A DNA stretch of 64,000 bases from Lentzea sp. NBRC 105346 (GCF_030269605.1 NZ_BSTQ01000023.1:62001-126000), one strand, 5' to 3'. Numbered from the stretch's first letter, positions 8,327-18,037 are shown. Notes: generated from the letters alone by a model not told the origin. A program made the numbers and translations.

Positions 8327-9124
8327 ATGGTGGTTGCTCCGGCACCGTCCGTACGTTCGGCGAGTGTGTGGGACGTCGTACTGGTAGTCGGAGGGACCGC
8401 GCTGGCGGTCACCATCGCCGTGCTCGTGATCGACCGCGTCGTACCGGTGTCGCGGCGGTTGCCCTACAACGAGCTGTCGGGCCACTTCTTCGCGGCCGTC
8501 GGCGCGTTCTACGCCGTGTTGCTCGCGTTCGTCGTCGTGGCCGTGTGGGAGGACATGAACGCGGCCAAGGACAACACCTACGTCGAGGCGAACGCGTTGC
8601 CGGGCCTGTACTTCAGCTCGACGCAGTTCGAACCGGCGCAGCGCGCGGAGTTCCAGGGCGCCGCCGTCACGTACGCGCGAGCCGTGATCGCCGACGAATG
8701 GCCGCGGCTGGCCCATGGCGAGCCGAGCCCGCAGGTCGAGGACGCGGCCAAGCGCATGCGCAAGGCGCTGCTGCAGCTCGATCCCCAGACCCCCAAGCAG
8801 GAGGCGCTGTACGGCGCGATGATCGAACGCGTCAACGTGATCAACAGTGCCCGGCGGGACCGGCTCAACGAGGCCAGGCCGTCGATCCCCGGCTACCTGT
8901 GGTTCGGGTTGATCATCGGTGGTGTGCTGGTCATCGGGATCGCCTTGTTCTTCGGTGCGCCCAAACCACTGCCGCACGCGCTCATGGTGATCACGCTCGC
9001 GATGCTCGTCGCCGGATCCCTGTACTACGCGCACCTGATGGACCACCCGTTCGCGGGGACCACGACCGTCACACCGGACGCGTTCCGCGTGGCGTTGAAA
9101 CAGATGGGTCAGCCGGTCGAGTAG
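8327..9124 (+). CDS. DUF4239 (bestrophin-like) membrane protein
   Basis: The protein has about 265 residues with a four-helix layout: two helices near the N-terminus (WDVVLVVGGTALAVTIAVLV; FFAAVGAFYAVLLAFVVVAVW), a long soluble middle, then two C-terminal helices (FGLIIGGVLVIGIALFFG; LMVITLAMLVAGSLYYAHL). The motif YNELSGHFFAAVGAFYAVLLAFVVV with the following acidic EANAL stretch is characteristic of DUF4239, a family distantly related to bestrophin channels; transport activity has not been established. The start is uncertain: ATG at 8327 directly follows GAAGG, and GTG at 8330 has slightly better spacing. A secreted barrel protein follows 13 bases after the stop and is probably co-transcribed. 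Confidence 0.85.
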   Translation: MVVAPAPSVRSASVWDVVLVVGGTALAVTIAVLVIDRVVPVSRRLPYNELSGHFFAAVGAFYAVLLAFVVVAVWEDMNAAKDNTYVEANALPGLYFSSTQFEPAQRAEFQGAAVTYARAVIADEWPRLAHGEPSPQVEDAAKRMRKALLQLDPQTPKQEALYGAMIERVNVINSARRDRLNEARPSIPGYLWFGLIIGGVLVIGIALFFGAPKPLPHALMVITLAMLVAGSLYYAHLMDHPFAGTTTVTPDAFRVALKQMGQPVE

Positions 9125-9137
9125 TAGGAGGATTGCG

Positions 9138-9596
9138 ATGTCGTTGCGCGCGTTGCTGATCGTGGCCCTGCTGGCATTCGGGCTGCCCGTCTCCGCATCC
9201 GCCGAACCGTCCACACTGGAGCTGTTCGCCAAACGCAGCTTCCTGTCGCTGCCCGCGGTGCCCGCCGTCGGCGCGGGCTTCGTCGGCGGCGGTGAGCTGC
9301 TCGACGCGGCCGGCGCCAAGGTCGGCGACGGCGACACCTACTGCGGGATCGTCCGCGTCACCACGGACATCCCGCCCGCCGTCATCGCGCAGTGCACCTC
9401 GGTGTACCGGCTCAAGGACGGCGAGCTGCACCTGTCCAGCCTGCGCACCTACCGGCCGGTCGCACTCGCCTTCGACGACTGTGTGGTCGCGGTGATCGGC
9501 GGCACCGGGGCGTACTCGACCGCCCGCGGTGACGGGAAGTTCACCAAACTCACCGACCCGGACCGGGCCTACAAGGTGTCGTTGACGATCAGCTGA
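9138..9596 (+). CDS. Secreted allene-oxide-cyclase-barrel-like protein
   Basis: The protein has 152 residues and begins with a clear signal peptide ending SASA-EP (cleavage near residue 22). The mature part is a predicted beta barrel, and its C-terminal motif VIGGTGAYSTARGDGKF is the signature of the dirigent/allene oxide cyclase barrel superfamily found in many secreted actinobacterial proteins. No enzymatic activity is established for the bacterial members. AGGAGG at 9126-9131 supports ATG at 9138. The 3' end overlaps by 28 bases with the convergent gene at 9569, so the two transcripts are antisense at their ends. Confidence 0.8.
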   Translation: MSLRALLIVALLAFGLPVSASAEPSTLELFAKRSFLSLPAVPAVGAGFVGGGELLDAAGAKVGDGDTYCGIVRVTTDIPPAVIAQCTSVYRLKDGELHLSSLRTYRPVALAFDDCVVAVIGGTGAYSTARGDGKFTKLTDPDRAYKVSLTIS

Positions 9597-10579
9597 CCGG
9601 TGACCGGGGCGTACCGGGTGCGCTGGTTCGACACGATCATCAGCTCCGGGCCCGCTCGCCACTGCCCGCCCGCGAGGGCGACGGTGGCGACGCCCGGAGC
9701 CGGTCCGTTCGTCCAGTCCAGCCGGCCCGCGACCGTCTCCAGGTTGGTGTGCCGCAGGTTGTGCGCGATCTCGGCCTTGTCCGTGCTCATGACATGGCTT
9801 GCCACCTCGAAGAGCGCGCGGGCGAGGCCGAGCGGCTGTAACCACGGCCGGTTGGTCGCCTTCTCGTAGGACGCCGCCAGCTCGTGACCACCGGTCGTGT
9901 GGTGCGGCGTCCAGGAAACGATCGTCGCCACGTTGACGAGACCGTGCTTCGCGACCCCGAACGGGTAGGTCAGCCAGCGCGAGCACGTGATCAGCTTCGG
10001 CTTGACCCTGAGCCGCGCCAGGTCCTCGGCGGTCGGCGCGCCGGTGATCACGTCCACGCCGGAGAAGTCCGGGACCGCGCCGGTGTCCTCGCGGTAGCCG
10101 GGGTCGACGAGGTGGTGGCCGCGCTCCCGTGCGACCGGGGCGAACCACCGGCGGGACGCCTCGCCCTGCGGACCGTCGTTCCACAGACAGCCGACCGTGC
10201 ACGCCGGCGCCACCTGTTCCCACATGTCCGCGAAGACCGTGGCGATGTCGTCGAGACCCCAGCAGAAGTGGAACGACCAGCGCGGGTCGCGGTCGCCGAG
10301 CCACACCTGCCACGGCAGCACCGTCGACAGGCACGGGGTGCGCAGCCGTTCGCACGTCTCCGCGACCGCGGGAACCGTGTCGGTGCCGCCCAGGGTGAGG
10401 ATCAGGGATGCCTTGTCCTGCAAGATGAGTTGCGACGCTGCACGTCGCGCACCGGCGGCGGTGGAGTGACTGTCCCGTAAGACCATCTCGTGTTCACCGA
10501 ACGTTCGCGCCACGTACTCCAGGGGGCTGCCGAGCAGAGCCAGCCGTCCAGTGTGCGCGAGTACCACACCGATTCGCAT
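9569..10579 (-). CDS. Periplasmic-binding-protein-like protein without signal peptide
   Basis: The protein has 336 residues with the fold pattern of branched-chain amino-acid/urea type ABC binding proteins (Peripla_BP_6): MRIGVVLAHTGRLALLGSPL, then HSTAAGARRAASQLI, LILTLGGTDTVPAVAETCE, and GCLWNDGPQGEASRRWFAPVARERGH. Most relatives are lipoproteins, but here the first residues are already the first beta strand of the fold. There is no signal peptide or lipobox, and no permease or ATPase gene next to it. It may therefore act in the cytoplasm as a ligand sensor, or the true N-terminus may be lost. It is convergent with, and overlaps, the barrel-protein gene. Confidence 0.75.
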   Translation of the reverse strand: MRIGVVLAHTGRLALLGSPLEYVARTFGEHEMVLRDSHSTAAGARRAASQLILQDKASLILTLGGTDTVPAVAETCERLRTPCLSTVLPWQVWLGDRDPRWSFHFCWGLDDIATVFADMWEQVAPACTVGCLWNDGPQGEASRRWFAPVARERGHHLVDPGYREDTGAVPDFSGVDVITGAPTAEDLARLRVKPKLITCSRWLTYPFGVAKHGLVNVATIVSWTPHHTTGGHELAASYEKATNRPWLQPLGLARALFEVASHVMSTDKAEIAHNLRHTNLETVAGRLDWTNGPAPGVATVALAGGQWRAGPELMIVSNQRTRYAPVTGQLIVNDTL

Positions 10580-10698
10580 CGCGGCATTGTCCCGGTAACC
10601 GGACGGGCGACGAGAGCGCCCGCCCTTAACCCATCTGCCACTGAGGCGTCATCGGTTTGACCTGCTGGGCTTTGCCGGATTCAAGTCAACCTCAAGTC

Positions 10699-11472
10699 AT
10701 GACGCAGCCGGAACTGCTAGTCAGCACCCCGCACCAGCAGGGGACGGACGCACCCCGCTACTCCCTTCTCGTCGCCCGTGACAGCGAAGAGGTCGTCGCC
10801 GCGCAGAGACTGCGCCACGACGTGTTCGCCGGTGAGATGGGCGCGACGCTGCACTCGAGCGTGCCCGGCCTGGACGTCGACGAGTTCGACGAGCACTGCG
10901 ACCACCTCGTCGTCCGCGACGACCGCAACGGTGACATCGTCGGCACGTACCGGATGCTGCCGCCCGAGCGGGCGCAGGAGGCCGGAAAGCTCTACTCGGA
11001 GACCGAGTTCGACCTGACGAACCTCGCCGCGCTGCGGCCCGCGATGGTCGAGACCGGACGGTCGTGCGTCCACCCCGACCACCGCAACGGTGCCGTCGTC
11101 AGCCTCGTGTGGGCGGGTCTCGCGCGGTACATGCTGCTGTCCGGGCACGCGCACCTCGTCGGCTGCGCGTCGGTGCCGCTGACCGACGGCGGCAGCTTCG
11201 CCGCGGGCGTGTGGGACACGGTGCACGCCAAGCACTACGCGCCCGAGGAGTTCCGGGTCCACCCGCTGAACCCCTGGCAGGTGGACCAGGTCGAACGTCC
11301 CGAGCGGACGGTGCTGCCCCCGCTGCTCAAGGGCTATTTGCGCCTCGGTGCGCAGGTGTGCGGCCGGCCGGCGCTGGACGCGGACTTCGGCGTGGCGGAC
11401 CTGTTCATCCTGCTCAGCATGGACCGCATCGACCAGCGGTACCTGAAGTTCTTCCTGGGTGAGACATCGTGA
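10699..11472 (+). CDS. OlsB-type ornithine N-acyltransferase (GNAT fold)
   Basis: The protein has about 257 residues. The pattern VAAQRLRHDVFAGEMGA, DEFDEHCDHLVV, IVGTYRMLPP, ETGRSCVHPDHRNG and LVGCASVPL identifies the hemolysin-like/OlsB GNAT family, which transfers a 3-hydroxyacyl group from acyl-ACP to the amino group of ornithine. The next gene, overlapping by four bases, is a PlsC/OlsA-type acyltransferase. The pair therefore looks like a two-step route to ornithine lipid (lyso-ornithine lipid, then ornithine lipid) in the cytoplasmic membrane. ATG at 10699 has no strong ribosome-binding site, and the short upstream region suggests a nearly leaderless message. The same pair follows the etf genes in M. 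tuberculosis (Rv3027c-Rv3026c, from memory). Confidence 0.85.
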   Translation: MTQPELLVSTPHQQGTDAPRYSLLVARDSEEVVAAQRLRHDVFAGEMGATLHSSVPGLDVDEFDEHCDHLVVRDDRNGDIVGTYRMLPPERAQEAGKLYSETEFDLTNLAALRPAMVETGRSCVHPDHRNGAVVSLVWAGLARYMLLSGHAHLVGCASVPLTDGGSFAAGVWDTVHAKHYAPEEFRVHPLNPWQVDQVERPERTVLPPLLKGYLRLGAQVCGRPALDADFGVADLFILLSMDRIDQRYLKFFLGETS

Positions 11473-12344
11473 GCCACGCCTGGATGCCCACTTCGCCGTG
11501 CGGCGACGGGTGTGTGGGCGGGCAGGTGCCGCAGGTCGGCAAGGTCCGGCAGGTGTGGCGCGCGTTCGCCGCGGTGACGATGATCCTGTGCGGTGTCTTC
11601 CTGCTGCTCGGCATCGCCGTCACCCGCGGGCGCACGCGGGAAACGTTGGTGCGCAACTGGTTCCACGCCGTGCTGCGCGGCTTCGGCGCGCGGTTGAAGG
11701 TGCACGGGCCCAAGCGGTTCCAGGAGACGCGCGGCCGCGGTGTGCTCGTGGTGGCCAACCACGTGTCCTGGTTGGACGAGCTGGCGATCGACGCGGTGCA
11801 GCCGATCCGGATCGTCGCCAAGCGCGACATCAAGGACTGGCCGGTCCTCGGGCCGATCATCACGTCCGCGCGCACGGTGTACCTCGACCGCGAGCGGCTG
11901 CGGCTGCTGCCGGGGACCGTGCGCGAACTGTCGGACGCGCTGCGCGAAGGCGCCGCCGTCGGCATCCACGCCGAGGGCACCACGTGGTGCGGGCTGGCCG
12001 GTGGGCGGTACAAGCCGGCGCTGTTCCAGGCCGCGCTGGACGCCGGTGTGCCGGTGCGGCCGATCGTGCTGCGCTACCGGGTCGGCGAGCGGACCACGAC
12101 CCACCCGGCGTTCGTGGGCAGCGACACCCTGGTCGACTCGATCAAACGGGTGCTGAGCCTGAAAGGCCTGGTCGTCGAGGTGCACGTGCTCGACGAGATC
12201 GCGCCCGGACGTGCGTCGACCCGGCGTGAGCTGGCCGCGCTCGCCGAATCACAGGCAAATCGCTTGACCTCCAGCGGGCTTGAGGTTGAACGATCTGAGC
12301 GTGACTCTCACCGCGCAGCAACCAGCACGCCTTTGGGCGCCTGA
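11469..12344 (+). CDS. PlsC/OlsA-type 1-acyl-glycerol-3-phosphate acyltransferase family protein
   Basis: The protein has 291 residues. One membrane helix (about 35-53) precedes the acyltransferase domain, which has the catalytic NHVSWLD box (about 93-99), an RIVAKRDIKDWPVLG block and the EGTT box. It should transfer an acyl chain from acyl-ACP or acyl-CoA to lysophosphatidate or, given its partner, to lyso-ornithine lipid at the membrane. GTG at 11469 overlaps the olsB-like stop by four bases. The C-terminal tail overlaps the MFS transporter gene by about 44 bases. Confidence 0.88.
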   Translation: MSHAWMPTSPCGDGCVGGQVPQVGKVRQVWRAFAAVTMILCGVFLLLGIAVTRGRTRETLVRNWFHAVLRGFGARLKVHGPKRFQETRGRGVLVVANHVSWLDELAIDAVQPIRIVAKRDIKDWPVLGPIITSARTVYLDRERLRLLPGTVRELSDALREGAAVGIHAEGTTWCGLAGGRYKPALFQAALDAGVPVRPIVLRYRVGERTTTHPAFVGSDTLVDSIKRVLSLKGLVVEVHVLDEIAPGRASTRRELAALAESQANRLTSSGLEVERSERDSHRAATSTPLGA

Positions 12345-13644
12345 GAAACGCTGGCCCACGACGGGGCTCGTCCTGCTCGTCACCCTGCTGGCCTTCGAGG
12401 CCATGGGCGTCGGCACGGCGATGCCCCGCATGGTCATGGAACTGCACGGCGAGAGCCTGTACGCCTGGCCGTTCATCACGTTCATGGCGTCATCGCTGGT
12501 CGGCACGGTGTTCTCCGGCCGGCTCTCGGACCTGCGCGGACCGCGGCCCGCGGTGCTGATCGGTGTCGGCCTGTTCCTCGCCGGCCTGGTCGTCGCGGGC
12601 ACCGCCGACTCGATGACGCTGCTGCTCATCGGCCGCGTGCTGCAGGGGCTCGGTGCCGGAACGCAGGTAGTCGCGATCTACGTGCTGATCGCCGCCGTCT
12701 ACCCCGACTCCGACCATCCCGCCGCGTTCGGCGCGCTCGCGGCCGCCTGGGTCGTGCCGGGACTCGTCGGCCCGACGCTGGCCGGGTGGCTCACCGAGCA
12801 CCTGACGTGGCGCCTGGTGTTCCTCGGCCTGGTGCCACTCGTGCTGCTCGGGTTCCTGCTGTTGCTGCCCGTTCTGCGGAGGTTGCCGCTCCACACGGCC
12901 AGCCCGCCCGCTCGCCGGTTCCTGCCGCTGGCCGCCGTGTCGGCCGCCGCCGGTGTGGCCGGTCTTTCGTGGGCCATGCAGCACCGCGTGTGGTGGTTGG
13001 GGCTGCTGTCGCTGGTGATGTTGGGTGCGGCTGTGCGGGTGTTGCTGCCCGCCGGCACCCTGCAGGCCCGGCGCGGGTTGCCGGTGACCGTCCTCGCCCG
13101 CGGGTTGCTCGGCGGCACGTTCTTCGCGGTCGAGGCGTTCGTCCCGCTGACGCTGACGGTCGTGCACGGGTACTCGCCGTTCGCGGCGGGCATTCCGCTC
13201 ACCATGGGTGCCGTCGGCTGGTCCCTCTCCGCGATGTGGCAGGGGCGGCACACCGAGATCCCGCGGCAGACGCTCGTGCGGTGGGGGTTCGTGCTGGTCA
13301 GCATCGGGCTCGCGGCTGTGACGCTCATCGCGCCCGCCTGGGGACCGGCGTGGGCGACCGCGCTGATCTGGGGCGTCACCGGCATGGGCATGGGCATCGG
13401 GATGTCGAGCGTCAGCGTGCTCGTGCTGGGTGCGTCGACCGAGGCCGACCGGGGGTTCAACTCGGCCGCGGTGCAGATCAGCGACCAGATGGGCGCCGCT
13501 TTGTTCGCCGGAGTGGGCGGCGTGCTGGTGGTCGCTACCGCACCAACGGTGGGTGTGATCGTTCTTTCGCTGCTCATGGCGGGTATCGCGCTGATGGGAG
13601 CGATTCTGACCGGACCCAGGTGTCGAGATACCCTTGTTACCTGA
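12301..13644 (+). CDS. Major facilitator superfamily transporter
   Basis: The protein has about 447 residues with roughly twelve or more hydrophobic segments, the first starting near residue 22. The cytoplasmic-loop motif [16 protein letters not shown] between helices 2 and 3 is the MFS motif A, and [17 protein letters not shown] is the DHA2-type motif C region. It is probably a proton-driven drug or metabolite exporter; the substrate is unknown. GTG at 12301 is the chosen start, inside the 3' end of the acyltransferase gene; TTG at 12280 is possible. The stop TGA overlaps the ATG of the desulfurase gene (TGATG), so the two are translationally coupled. Confidence 0.85.
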   Translation: MTLTAQQPARLWAPEKRWPTTGLVLLVTLLAFEAMGVGTAMPRMVMELHGESLYAWPFITFMASSLVGTVFSGRLSDLRGPRPAVLIGVGLFLAGLVVAGTADSMTLLLIGRVLQGLGAGTQVVAIYVLIAAVYPDSDHPAAFGALAAAWVVPGLVGPTLAGWLTEHLTWRLVFLGLVPLVLLGFLLLLPVLRRLPLHTASPPARRFLPLAAVSAAAGVAGLSWAMQHRVWWLGLLSLVMLGAAVRVLLPAGTLQARRGLPVTVLARGLLGGTFFAVEAFVPLTLTVVHGYSPFAAGIPLTMGAVGWSLSAMWQGRHTEIPRQTLVRWGFVLVSIGLAAVTLIAPAWGPAWATALIWGVTGMGMGIGMSSVSVLVLGASTEADRGFNSAAVQISDQMGAALFAGVGGVLVVATAPTVGVIVLSLLMAGIALMGAILTGPRCRDTLVT

Positions 13645-14813
13645 TGGCTTATCTCGACCACGCTGCAACGACGCCGATGCTGCCCGAAGCGGTGGCGGCG
13701 ATGACCGAGGCGTTGTCCAATCCGGGCAACGCCTCGTCGCTGCACACCTCCGGGCGCAAGGCGCGGCGCGCGGTCGAAGAAGCGCGTGAGGACATCGCCG
13801 ACGCGCTGGGCGCACGGCCGTCCGAGGTGATCTTCACCGGCGGCGGCACCGAGTCCGACAACCTCGCGGTCAAGGGCATCTACTGGGCGCGCGGCCGGAA
13901 GCGGATCCTCGCCTCGGCCGTCGAGCACCACGCCGTGCTGGACGCCGTCGAGTGGCTGGGCGCGCAGGGCGCCGAGGTAACCTGGCTGGAGACCGACCGG
14001 CACGGGCGGGTGCACCCCGAGGTGCTCGCGGACGCGATCGACGACGACGTCGCGCTGGTCACGGCGATGTGGGCGAACAACGAGGTCGGCACGATCAACC
14101 CGGTGTTCGACCTGGCCGCGGTCGCGCTGGAGCACGGCGTGCCGTTCCACACCGACGCGGTGCAGGCGGTCGGCGCGGTGCCGGTGGACTTCGCCTCGTC
14201 CGGCGCCTCGGCGCTGACGATGACCGGCCACAAGGTCGGCGGCCCCTACGGCGTCGGCGTGCTGCTGCTGGCGCGTGACGTGCCGTGCACGCCGTTGCTG
14301 CACGGCGGTGGCCAGGAGCGCGACGTGCGGTCCGGCACCCTGGACGTGCCCTCGATCATCGGCCTCGCGACCGCCGTCCGGCACGCCGTCGACGAGCAGG
14401 AGACGCGTGCCCGGGAACTGAGCGACCTGCGCGACGAGCTGATCCGCTCGGTGCGGGCCGTCGTCCCGGACGTGATCGTCAACGGCGACCCGGTGGACCG
14501 GCTGCCCGGCAACGCGCACCTGACGTTCCCCGGCTGCGAGGGCGACAGCCTGTTGATGTTGCTGGACGCGCGCGGCATCGAGTGCTCGACCGGCTCGGCG
14601 TGCACCGCCGGTGTCGCCCAGCCGAGCCACGTGCTGCTCGCGATGGGGGTCGAACCCGAACTGGCCCGCGGATCGCTGCGGTTCTCGCTGGGCCACACCT
14701 CGACGATCAACGACGTGCGCGAGCTCGCCGAGGCCATCGGCCCGGTCGTGGAGCGCGCGCGCAATGCCGGCCTCGCGGGGATGCGGCGTTCTCGGAAGGT
14801 GGTGTCACCGTGA
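13644..14813 (+). CDS. Cysteine desulfurase, IscS/NifS family
   Basis: The protein has 389 residues and starts [16 protein letters not shown]. It has the pyridoxal-phosphate lysine in [10 protein letters not shown] (K197), the SGGTESDN-like [12 protein letters not shown] motif, and the catalytic cysteine in TGSACTAG (C320). It removes sulfur from cysteine and, given its position, delivers it to MnmA for tRNA 2-thiouridine synthesis; it may also feed Fe-S assembly. ATG at 13644 overlaps the MFS stop by one base, and the stop overlaps the GTG of mnmA by four bases. The order desulfurase-mnmA matches iscS-mnmA of mycobacteria. Confidence 0.94.
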   Translation: MAYLDHAATTPMLPEAVAAMTEALSNPGNASSLHTSGRKARRAVEEAREDIADALGARPSEVIFTGGGTESDNLAVKGIYWARGRKRILASAVEHHAVLDAVEWLGAQGAEVTWLETDRHGRVHPEVLADAIDDDVALVTAMWANNEVGTINPVFDLAAVALEHGVPFHTDAVQAVGAVPVDFASSGASALTMTGHKVGGPYGVGVLLLARDVPCTPLLHGGGQERDVRSGTLDVPSIIGLATAVRHAVDEQETRARELSDLRDELIRSVRAVVPDVIVNGDPVDRLPGNAHLTFPGCEGDSLLMLLDARGIECSTGSACTAGVAQPSHVLLAMGVEPELARGSLRFSLGHTSTINDVRELAEAIGPVVERARNAGLAGMRRSRKVVSP

Positions 14814-15892
14814 GGGTCCTCGCGGCGATGAGCGGCGGCGTCGACAGCGCCGTCGCGGCAGCCCGCGCGGTCGACGCGGGACACGACGTCACGGGCGTGC
14901 ACCTCGCACTGTCCGCCAAGCCCGGCACTCTGCGCACGGGCGCCCGCGGCTGCTGCACGATCGAGGATGCCCACGACGCGCGCCGCGCCGCCGACCTGAT
15001 GGGCATCCCGTTCTACGTCTGGGACTTCGCCGAGCGCTTCACCGAGGACGTCGTCGAGGACTTCGTCGCCGAGTACGCCGCCGGCCGCACCCCGAACCCG
15101 TGCCTGCGCTGCAACGAGCGCATCAAGTTCGAGGCGTTGCTGGACAAGGCGATCGCGCTCGGGTTCGACGCGGTCTGCACCGGCCACTACGCCCGGCTGG
15201 CCACTGTGGACGGACGGCTGGAGCTGCGCCGGTCCGCGGACATCGGGAAGGACCAGTCCTACGTGCTCGCGTCGCTGACGCACGAGCAGCTGTCGCACGC
15301 GATGTTCCCGTTGGGGGACACCACGAAGGATCTCGTCCGGGTCGAGGCGCAGTCCCGTGGCCTGTCGGTGGCGAAGAAGCCGGACAGCCACGACATCTGC
15401 TTCATCCCGGACGGCGACACGCAGAAGTTCCTCGCGAATCGCCTGGAGACCAAGCCGGGTCTGCTGATCGACGACGAGACGGGTGCCGTGCTCGGCAGGC
15501 ACGCGGGCGTGCACGAGTTCACCGTCGGCCAGCGCAAGGGCCTCGGCATCGACGCTCCCGCCCCGGACGGCCGGCCGCGGTACGTGCTGTCGCTGGAGCC
15601 CGTGTCCGGCAACGTGCGCGTCGGCGCCGCGGAGAAGCTGGCGGTCTCGGAGATCGTCGCTGAGACCCCGGTGTCACATGTCGAACTCGATGGGCCCGTG
15701 GAGTGTGTCGCGCAGGTGCGCGCGCACGGCGGCACCGCGCCCGCGGTCGCCGAGCTGGTGAACGATGAACTGCTGGTGCACCTGCGGGAGCCGCTGCGCG
15801 GTGTCGCACCGGGGCAGGCGGTCGCGATCTACCGGCCGGACGATGCGGGTGACCTGGTCCTGGCGAGCGCCACGATCTCCTCGACCGGCTGA
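14810..15892 (+). CDS. mnmA: tRNA-specific 2-thiouridylase MnmA
   Basis: The protein has 360 residues. The PP-loop SGGVDS lies at residues 8-13, the catalytic cysteine pair is C98 (in PNPCLRC) and C197 (in [10 protein letters not shown]), and the tRNA-contact motif GKDQSYVL is present. The enzyme adenylates U34 of Glu, Gln and Lys tRNAs and replaces the oxygen with sulfur in the cytoplasm. GTG at 14810 is four bases inside the desulfurase gene, so sulfur donor and acceptor are translationally coupled. It is the last gene of the olsB-to-mnmA run, all linked by overlaps. Confidence 0.95.
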   Translation: MRVLAAMSGGVDSAVAAARAVDAGHDVTGVHLALSAKPGTLRTGARGCCTIEDAHDARRAADLMGIPFYVWDFAERFTEDVVEDFVAEYAAGRTPNPCLRCNERIKFEALLDKAIALGFDAVCTGHYARLATVDGRLELRRSADIGKDQSYVLASLTHEQLSHAMFPLGDTTKDLVRVEAQSRGLSVAKKPDSHDICFIPDGDTQKFLANRLETKPGLLIDDETGAVLGRHAGVHEFTVGQRKGLGIDAPAPDGRPRYVLSLEPVSGNVRVGAAEKLAVSEIVAETPVSHVELDGPVECVAQVRAHGGTAPAVAELVNDELLVHLREPLRGVAPGQAVAIYRPDDAGDLVLASATISSTG

Positions 15893-15943
15893 CGTTCGCG
15901 GCGGAGCTGAAACGTTCGCCGACGAAGCTGCGATGCAGCTTGT

Positions 15944-16255
15944 GTGCCCCATCACAACCAAAGCGGTCACCCGGACGTAGCCCGTCGCGTTACGACCTTG
16001 GCGGCCAAGCTGGTTCATCCGTCCGCTCAGGTGCTCTCGGCCGAGCAGCACGCGCGGCTCAAGGCCGAGGCCAGGACCTGCTACTGGTTGACCATCGACC
16101 ACTGCGCGGAAAGCACCGCGTGGCAGGAACTTCACCTGCGCGTCCTCGACCTGGTGCGCCAGATCGACGAGCTCGACCCGCGACGCGAGGTGCACATCCC
16201 GGGCCAGCTCACTCCACAACGGATGATCGACATCAGCCCGTTCTACCCGGCGTGA
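15944..16255 (+). CDS. Conserved-looking small protein of unknown function
   Basis: The protein has 103 residues and is predicted mainly helical, with no signal peptide or membrane segment. Recognisable segments are VLSAEQHARLKAEARTCYWLTIDHC and WQELHLRVLDLVRQIDELDP. GTG at 15944 gives the whole frame but has no good ribosome-binding site; TTG near 15996 is possible. It follows mnmA by 51 bases and may be its last operon member. Its 3' end overlaps the convergent Hsp70 gene by 13 bases. I do not recognise a family. Confidence 0.55.
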   Translation: MPHHNQSGHPDVARRVTTLAAKLVHPSAQVLSAEQHARLKAEARTCYWLTIDHCAESTAWQELHLRVLDLVRQIDELDPRREVHIPGQLTPQRMIDISPFYPA

Positions 16256-17802
16256 CGACGTCCGCTCGGCGGTGGTGGGGGCGGGGGCGGCTCACTGCTG
16301 GCCGTGGACGTGGCGGCCGAAGCCGTTGTGGTGACGGGTGGCGCCACGGTCGTGGTCGGTTCGGCGCGGGGCGCCACGGTCGTCGTCGGCGCGGCCGAAG
16401 AGACCGGTACACCAGCGGCGGGTGCGGCTCCGGAGCGGCTCGCGGACGTCGTCGGCCTGCCTGCCGTTGAGTGATGAGGCGCGGTGGTGCCCTCGATCCG
16501 GCGCTCCTGCGGGGCGTGCGGCGCGGCCGGGGTGGGCGTCGGTGAGGTAGGAGCGTCGCCCGGTGACCCGGACGACCGATCGGGCCACGACGTGGCCGCC
16601 AGCGCCGCGGCACCCAGGACCACCAGGCCCGCGGCACCGAGCAGAATGCGCGGCCGCTTACGCCGCCGCACGGACGTGGTGGTCAGCGGAGCCGTCAAGA
16701 CAACCGGGCGCGTCGGTGGTGCGGCCCGCCCGGCCGGTGGCTGGGCGGCGAGCGCGGCGCCGGTCGCGACCGAGGTGTGCTGGTCGGTGTCGACGGCGAC
16801 GGGCCGGCCGAGTTCCTCGGAGATCAGTTGCGTGACCAGCGGAATCCGGGACGAGCCGCCGACGAGCAGCACCGCGGCGAGGTCGTCGGCGTCGAGCCCG
16901 GAGGAACGGACGGTGCGGCGCAACGCCTCCAGCGTGTCGGTCAGCGCCGGGCGGATCATGTGCTCGAACTCGGACCGCGTGAGCCGGACCTGGCTGCGTG
17001 CCGAGGGAAGCAGCACCGGGATCTGGACCTCGGTGTCGGACGACAGCGCCTCCTTCGCCTCGGTGCACTCGCGGCGCAGCCGGGCGACGGTGGAGAGCGT
17101 GACCGGGTCCTCGGGGTCGAGCGAGTCCAGGTCGGCGCAGGCGCGGACGTGTTCGAAGACCAGCTCGTCGAAGTCGATGCCGCCGAGCCGTTCGATGCCC
17201 TCCGGCCGGCCGAGCAGCTCGAAGCCCTCGGACTCGGTGCGCCGGAGCACGGCGGCGTCGAAGGTGCCGCCGCCCAGGTCGTAGACGGCGACCGCGCGAC
17301 CTGGCTCGATCCGTTGTGCCGACGCGTAGTTGAGCGCGGCGGCCTCGGGTTCGGTCAGGAACACCACGTCGTCGAGGCCGACCTCCGCGAGGCCCTCGGC
17401 GAGCAGCGCCCGCTTGTGCGGGCCCCAGCCGGCGGGGTGGGTGATCGCGACCCGGCCGGGCGGCTCGCCCTCGCGTTCGGTCACCCGGTCCACCACCCAG
17501 CTCGCCAGCTCGGCGGTGAGTTCGTGGGCATGCCACGCCTGGTCACGGAACATCATCGGGGTCGGGTCGCCGATGCGGCGTTTGAACTCCCGCGCGACCC
17601 GCTCGGGGTCGGTGACCGCCCGGCGTTCGGCGGCCTCACCGACCAGGACGTTGCCCTCGGCGGCGAGGTAGAGCACCGAGGCGACCGACGCCGACCGGGT
17701 TCCGAGCGCCACCACCTCGGCGGGCCGATCCGGCCGGTGCACGGCGGCGGCGGTGAACGTCGTGCCCAGGTCGACACCCAGCTGATAGACCACGGCGCGC
17801 AC
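16243..17802 (-). CDS. Membrane-anchored Hsp70-family protein
   Basis: The protein has 519 residues. Residues about 5-350 form an actin/Hsp70 ATPase domain: phosphate 1 motif GVDLGTTFTAAAV, phosphate 2 VYDLGGGTFDAAV, and adenosine motif VLLVGGSSRIPLVTQLI. The usual substrate-binding domain is absent. Instead a basic stretch (RRRKRPR) leads into one transmembrane helix (LLGAAGLVVLGAAALAATSW), then a Thr/Ser/Pro-rich tail ending in eight prolines, presumably outside the membrane. This layout suggests a sensor or scaffold rather than a general chaperone. It is divergent from the iniB-iniA-iniC operon and shares its promoter region. GTG at 17802 or 17793 can start it. Confidence 0.85.
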   Translation of the reverse strand: MRAVVYQLGVDLGTTFTAAAVHRPDRPAEVVALGTRSASVASVLYLAAEGNVLVGEAAERRAVTDPERVAREFKRRIGDPTPMMFRDQAWHAHELTAELASWVVDRVTEREGEPPGRVAITHPAGWGPHKRALLAEGLAEVGLDDVVFLTEPEAAALNYASAQRIEPGRAVAVYDLGGGTFDAAVLRRTESEGFELLGRPEGIERLGGIDFDELVFEHVRACADLDSLDPEDPVTLSTVARLRRECTEAKEALSSDTEVQIPVLLPSARSQVRLTRSEFEHMIRPALTDTLEALRRTVRSSGLDADDLAAVLLVGGSSRIPLVTQLISEELGRPVAVDTDQHTSVATGAALAAQPPAGRAAPPTRPVVLTAPLTTTSVRRRKRPRILLGAAGLVVLGAAALAATSWPDRSSGSPGDAPTSPTPTPAAPHAPQERRIEGTTAPHHSTAGRPTTSASRSGAAPAAGVPVSSAAPTTTVAPRAEPTTTVAPPVTTTASAATSTASSEPPPPPPPPSGRRHAG

Positions 17803-17891
17803 ATTAGCAACAATTCACCGCAAAACAGCAATCCCCTAGTGCCCCTATTGCGCACCCGCGATCCCCGTCACTCAATCGAGTGGTGAGGTAT

Positions 17892-18016
17892 GTTGCTCAG
17901 CCCTGAGCGACAACCCGTGGAATTCGGAGCGATCACCGATGGCTAGGCTTCGCCGCGGTCCTAGCGTTCCTACCGCCGGACTTGGTGTCCGGCGTGCATT
18001 AACGACGCTGAGCGAC
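17892..18016 (+). promoter_or_regulatory. Candidate operator between hsp70-like gene and iniB
   Basis: A near-perfect palindrome lies at 17892-17911 (GTTGCTCAG, two bases, CTGAGCGAC; one mismatched pair). Its right half CTGAGCGAC recurs in the same orientation at 18008-18016, just upstream of the iniB ribosome-binding site. The spacing and the shared divergent promoter make this a plausible site for the MalT/LuxR-type regulator encoded at 22202-24322. That is inference. Confidence 0.45.
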
Positions 18017-18037
18017 CTAGAGGAGAAGACAAGCGCC

